Positions 5,655 to 7,812 of a stretch of DNA of 7,812 nucleotides are shown here, piece by piece. The position numbers and the translations under genes are program-made. Where the stretch lies: positions 1-7,812 of the forward strand of contig CAAGFH010000170.1 of NCBI GenBank assembly GCA_900769095.1. Reading direction: 5' to 3'. Below the pieces are notes generated by a model, which was not told where the DNA came from, ran no database searches, and was given only the letters and a program-made list of their open reading frames with translations. This DNA comes from Methanobacteriaceae archaeon (GTDB lineage Archaea; Methanobacteriota; Methanobacteria; Methanobacteriales; Methanobacteriaceae). Position 1 is the first letter of the stretch. Every line of letters starts with the position of its first letter.

Positions 5655-6908
5655 CTACAATTTAAACTCTTGATTTTGAATCATTTTCTTTAATTTTAAT
5701 GCTAATTTATTTCCTCTTAATCTATCGGATTGTCTACATATAATTGGAATATTTACATCATTATCATTTATTGTTAAATCAACACTACCTGTTTGCATAT
5801 CAAATGCATCGTGGCGACAGTAGTTAGCACACATTCCACAACCGAAACAGTGAGCTAAATCCAATCTTTCATTTTCAAATGCATTTGTAGGACAGATTTC
5901 TTCTACAATACATGAATCACATTTAGAACATTCAGTTCTGTCATATTGTGGTCTTAAGCTATATTCTCCCCACAATTCAGCATAGTTAGTTTGAGTAAGT
6001 GGTAAATGACGTCCTTTAATATCAGAAACAGGGATATTAACCTTATCATCAGTGATTAAAAGATTATTGTAAATTTCTTCATTTAATACAGGTATTGGGA
6101 TAGCTACTGTATCATAGACTTCTCCACCTTGTCCAGTTTTAAAACCACCAATATAATATGGATCCATTTGTGTTAAATCTGCTGTTAACATAAGGTTTGG
6201 TTTTTCAGCACTTGATCTTGTTCCGTTACCAAGTACATAACCCTGTGCTCCGTTTAAAAGAATTTTAGTTCCTTCTTTTATTACATTTTGAGAAACATCA
6301 TTTTGAAGTGGATTTAAGTCACCACATCCTGAAAATGTTAATCCTTTTAAGTCTCCTTCAAGAGGAGTTGCAGCAAAGATTGAGGATATTGCTTCTTTAT
6401 TAGGGTTGGTAAATGCAGTGTAGTTTTTAAATGCCATACGAGTACCGATTATTTGTGCTCTTATTATATCTTCTTTTGTTATTGTGTTTTTGATTGTTTT
6501 ACCGTCTGCACTTTCAACTCTTACATCAATCTCTTTTCCTTCAAGAATATCTTTTAATAAGAATCCCCCACCATAATTTTTATCATGGATAGAGTGGGTG
6601 GTTCCGTGAAGTATTGCATCAACGGATCCTAACCATTCATTAGGACAAGGCCCTGCATTTGCTGGAACTCCGTTTAAGTAAACTTCATTTGCTCTTATGA
6701 ATTCTCCAGGTCCAGATACAACAAAGTTTAGTATAGCTGCAGTTCCACTCATTACTCCACATGTACCACAGGTAACTACATCAACTTCATCAAAACTAGG
6801 TGTTTCGTCCTTTTTGATGAGTTTTTTAAATTCCTCTGCGGTGTAGATATTAGCTTCACCATTAGCTATTTTATTATTGATTTCATCAATTGTTCTGTTA
6901 TTAGTCAA
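5655..6908 (-). CDS. DUF39/HcyS-type sulfurtransferase with fused two-cluster ferredoxin; ComF candidate
   Basis: 417 residues. Residues 1-320 are a DUF39 (HcyS) domain: TIDEINNKIANGEA, VVTCGTCGVMSGTAA (C47, C50), LNGVPANAGPCPNEWLG (C88), YGGGFLLKD, FKNYTAFTNPN, FSGCGDLNPL (C195), GNGTRSS and PIPVLNE. Residues 322-370 add a ferredoxin with C327/330/333/339 (a longer Cx5C last spacing) and C354/357/360/364. It ends with the family-like RQSDR and a basic helix. DUF39 proteins, with a ferredoxin partner, insert sulfide into aspartate semialdehyde to give homocysteine (work in Methanosarcina acetivorans). A homologue in Methanocaldococcus was proposed as ComF, converting sulfoacetaldehyde to coenzyme M. 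The neighbour comA favours ComF here, but sequence alone does not separate the two. The start is TTG: an in-frame TAA precedes it directly, GGGATG lies 7 nt upstream, and the family's N-terminal motif follows within six codons. No CBS domains are present. Confidence 0.85.
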   Translation of the reverse strand: MTNNRTIDEINNKIANGEANIYTAEEFKKLIKKDETPSFDEVDVVTCGTCGVMSGTAAILNFVVSGPGEFIRANEVYLNGVPANAGPCPNEWLGSVDAILHGTTHSIHDKNYGGGFLLKDILEGKEIDVRVESADGKTIKNTITKEDIIRAQIIGTRMAFKNYTAFTNPNKEAISSIFAATPLEGDLKGLTFSGCGDLNPLQNDVSQNVIKEGTKILLNGAQGYVLGNGTRSSAEKPNLMLTADLTQMDPYYIGGFKTGQGGEVYDTVAIPIPVLNEEIYNNLLITDDKVNIPVSDIKGRHLPLTQTNYAELWGEYSLRPQYDRTECSKCDSCIVEEICPTNAFENERLDLAHCFGCGMCANYCRHDAFDMQTGSVDLTINDNDVNIPIICRQSDRLRGNKLALKLKKMIQNQEFKL

Positions 6909-6923
6909 TTATATGCATCCCTT

Positions 6924-7694
6924 TTATAATTTTCCGAAAGTATCTCCTCTTAATCCTCTTCTTAAGGTTTCAAGAGATGTAATATCTTCACTAGAAATAT
7001 TACCTAAATTAACTGTATTTCCAAGTTTTAAAATGAAAAATACTTGTTGATCTTTGTTTGGTGCTTCCCAGAGAATCTTTTGTGAGTCTACATTGTCTAA
7101 AATGATATCAATTTCATCTTCTTTAGCATTTCCCTGTTTATCGAAAATTCCAATGTTTTTTCCACCTTCACGTGCTTCAACAATAACAAGGGAGGAACCT
7201 GCATCAAGTTCAGCTTGCATGTAGGAAATTCTCTCATCAATTGTTAATTCTTTATCTAAAACTGGATTTTTTTTACCTACTTCAGATAATACTTCAAAAC
7301 CATTATCTACTGCATTTTGAATACATTCCAATTTAGTTTCATGAGGGATGGTTGTTGATCCATCAGAGATTTCAATTGCCTCAAAACCTAAATTATGTGC
7401 TTCTTCAAAGAATTCGTTAAGTTTATCTTTAGTATAAGCAAGTTCAAAAAGTGTTCCTCCAGTATATGGAGTGATATTGTGAGATTTGTACATTTCTACT
7501 TTTGATTTGATTATTTCCTGTTCGTGTACAATGGATGTTCCCCATCCAAATTTTAAATAATCAACATATTCCCCAGATATATCCATTAAGCTAGCTGCGG
7601 TTTCAAGACCTAATCCTTTGTCTAAAACCATTGTTAATCCTTTATTTCTAGGTTTGTTCTCACGTTGTATTGATAAAAATTCAAAAGATTTCAT
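6924..7694 (-). CDS. comA: Phosphosulfolactate synthase
   Basis: 256 residues, the normal family length. ComA adds sulfite to phosphoenolpyruvate to give (R)-phosphosulfolactate, the first committed step of coenzyme M biosynthesis in class I methanogens, in the cytosol. The (beta/alpha)8-barrel signatures are all visible: KPRNKGLTMVLDKG (residues 14-27), VDYLKFGWGTS (44-54), YTGGTLFELA (77-86), IEISDGS (107-113), VLSEVGKK (135-142), ELDAGSSLVIVEAREGG (162-178), WEAPNKDQQ (209-217) and VNLGNI...LETLRRGLRGDT (228-252). These hold the lysines, acidic residues and arginines known to bind PEP, sulfite and Mg in the family. It is the first gene of the operon, with 15 nt to the DUF39 gene. The ATG at 7694 has only a weak GAGATGA upstream, and a TATA-like box lies about 27 nt before it, so the message may be nearly leaderless. 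Presence of comA implies the organism can make its own coenzyme M. Confidence 0.95.
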   Translation of the reverse strand: MKSFEFLSIQRENKPRNKGLTMVLDKGLGLETAASLMDISGEYVDYLKFGWGTSIVHEQEIIKSKVEMYKSHNITPYTGGTLFELAYTKDKLNEFFEEAHNLGFEAIEISDGSTTIPHETKLECIQNAVDNGFEVLSEVGKKNPVLDKELTIDERISYMQAELDAGSSLVIVEAREGGKNIGIFDKQGNAKEDEIDIILDNVDSQKILWEAPNKDQQVFFILKLGNTVNLGNISSEDITSLETLRRGLRGDTFGKL

Positions 7695-7812
7695 AATTTC
7701 ATCTCTAAGTTAATTATATAACAATCGTTATTTATTCTATGTAATTGTAATATTATTAAATATGAAATTATAATTAATTAAACTTTGCCTTTTTAGAAAA
7801 AATAAAAAAATA
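7695..7812 (-). promoter_or_regulatory. Operon upstream region with TATA-like boxes
   Basis: This 118-nt AT-rich stretch holds no gene. TTATATAA at 7714-7721 starts about 27 nt before the comA ATG, which is the archaeal TATA-to-start-site distance, so transcription could begin at or very close to the start codon. A second AT-rich candidate (ATATTTAATAATATTAC, 7747-7763) would give a leader of roughly 35-40 nt. At the far end the minus strand reads two T6 tracts (7797-7812), possibly the terminator of a gene outside the window. No riboswitch-like structure or clear operator palindrome was seen. The choice of TATA box is inference. Confidence 0.4.

Overview
The window looks like an end fragment of a low-GC methanogen contig, most likely Methanobacteriales and probably Methanobrevibacter-like. 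The reasons are the AT-rich codon use, archaeal Shine-Dalgarno motifs of the GGTGAT/AGGAGG kind, a coenzyme M biosynthesis gene and Hdr-type iron-sulfur proteins. All full-length genes lie on the minus strand, so the layout below runs from high to low coordinates when read in the direction of transcription.

Right part (7812 to 1783): a compact five-gene operon. It starts with comA (phosphosulfolactate synthase, first step of coenzyme M synthesis). Next is a DUF39/HcyS-type sulfurtransferase with a built-in two-cluster ferredoxin domain (possibly ComF, the enzyme proposed to turn sulfoacetaldehyde into coenzyme M). Then come hdrC-, hdrB- and hdrA-like genes. Gaps are 15 and 9 nt, followed by two ATGA stop/start overlaps, and the unit ends in a stem-loop plus T10 terminator. 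The Hdr proteins are not textbook HdrABC: HdrB has lost one cysteine of its second CCG motif, and HdrA carries a C-terminal MvhD-like domain from which every cysteine is gone. My main hypothesis is that this is a dedicated Hdr-like redox complex that supplies electrons for reductive sulfur insertion in coenzyme M (or homocysteine) biosynthesis.

Middle (about 1611 to 1782): the C-terminal 53 codons of a sensor histidine kinase on the plus strand, convergent with hdrA. It has lost everything upstream of the G1 box at one sharp point. A viral-type gene on the other strand loses its own 5' end at the same point.

Left part (40 to about 1621): a provirus-like tail module on the minus strand. It has a 5'-truncated structural protein, a 47-aa small protein, and a collagen-like tail fibre built from Gly-X-Y tracts alternating with two copies of a 51-residue module and broken by a frameshift. 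Last is the start of an archaeal winged-helix regulator cut off by the contig end.

Positions 1-39 are an Illumina adapter, not biology. With an untrimmed adapter at the end, a frameshift and a double-truncation junction all in the first 1.6 kb, the left part should be treated as possibly misassembled. The operon on the right looks intact.
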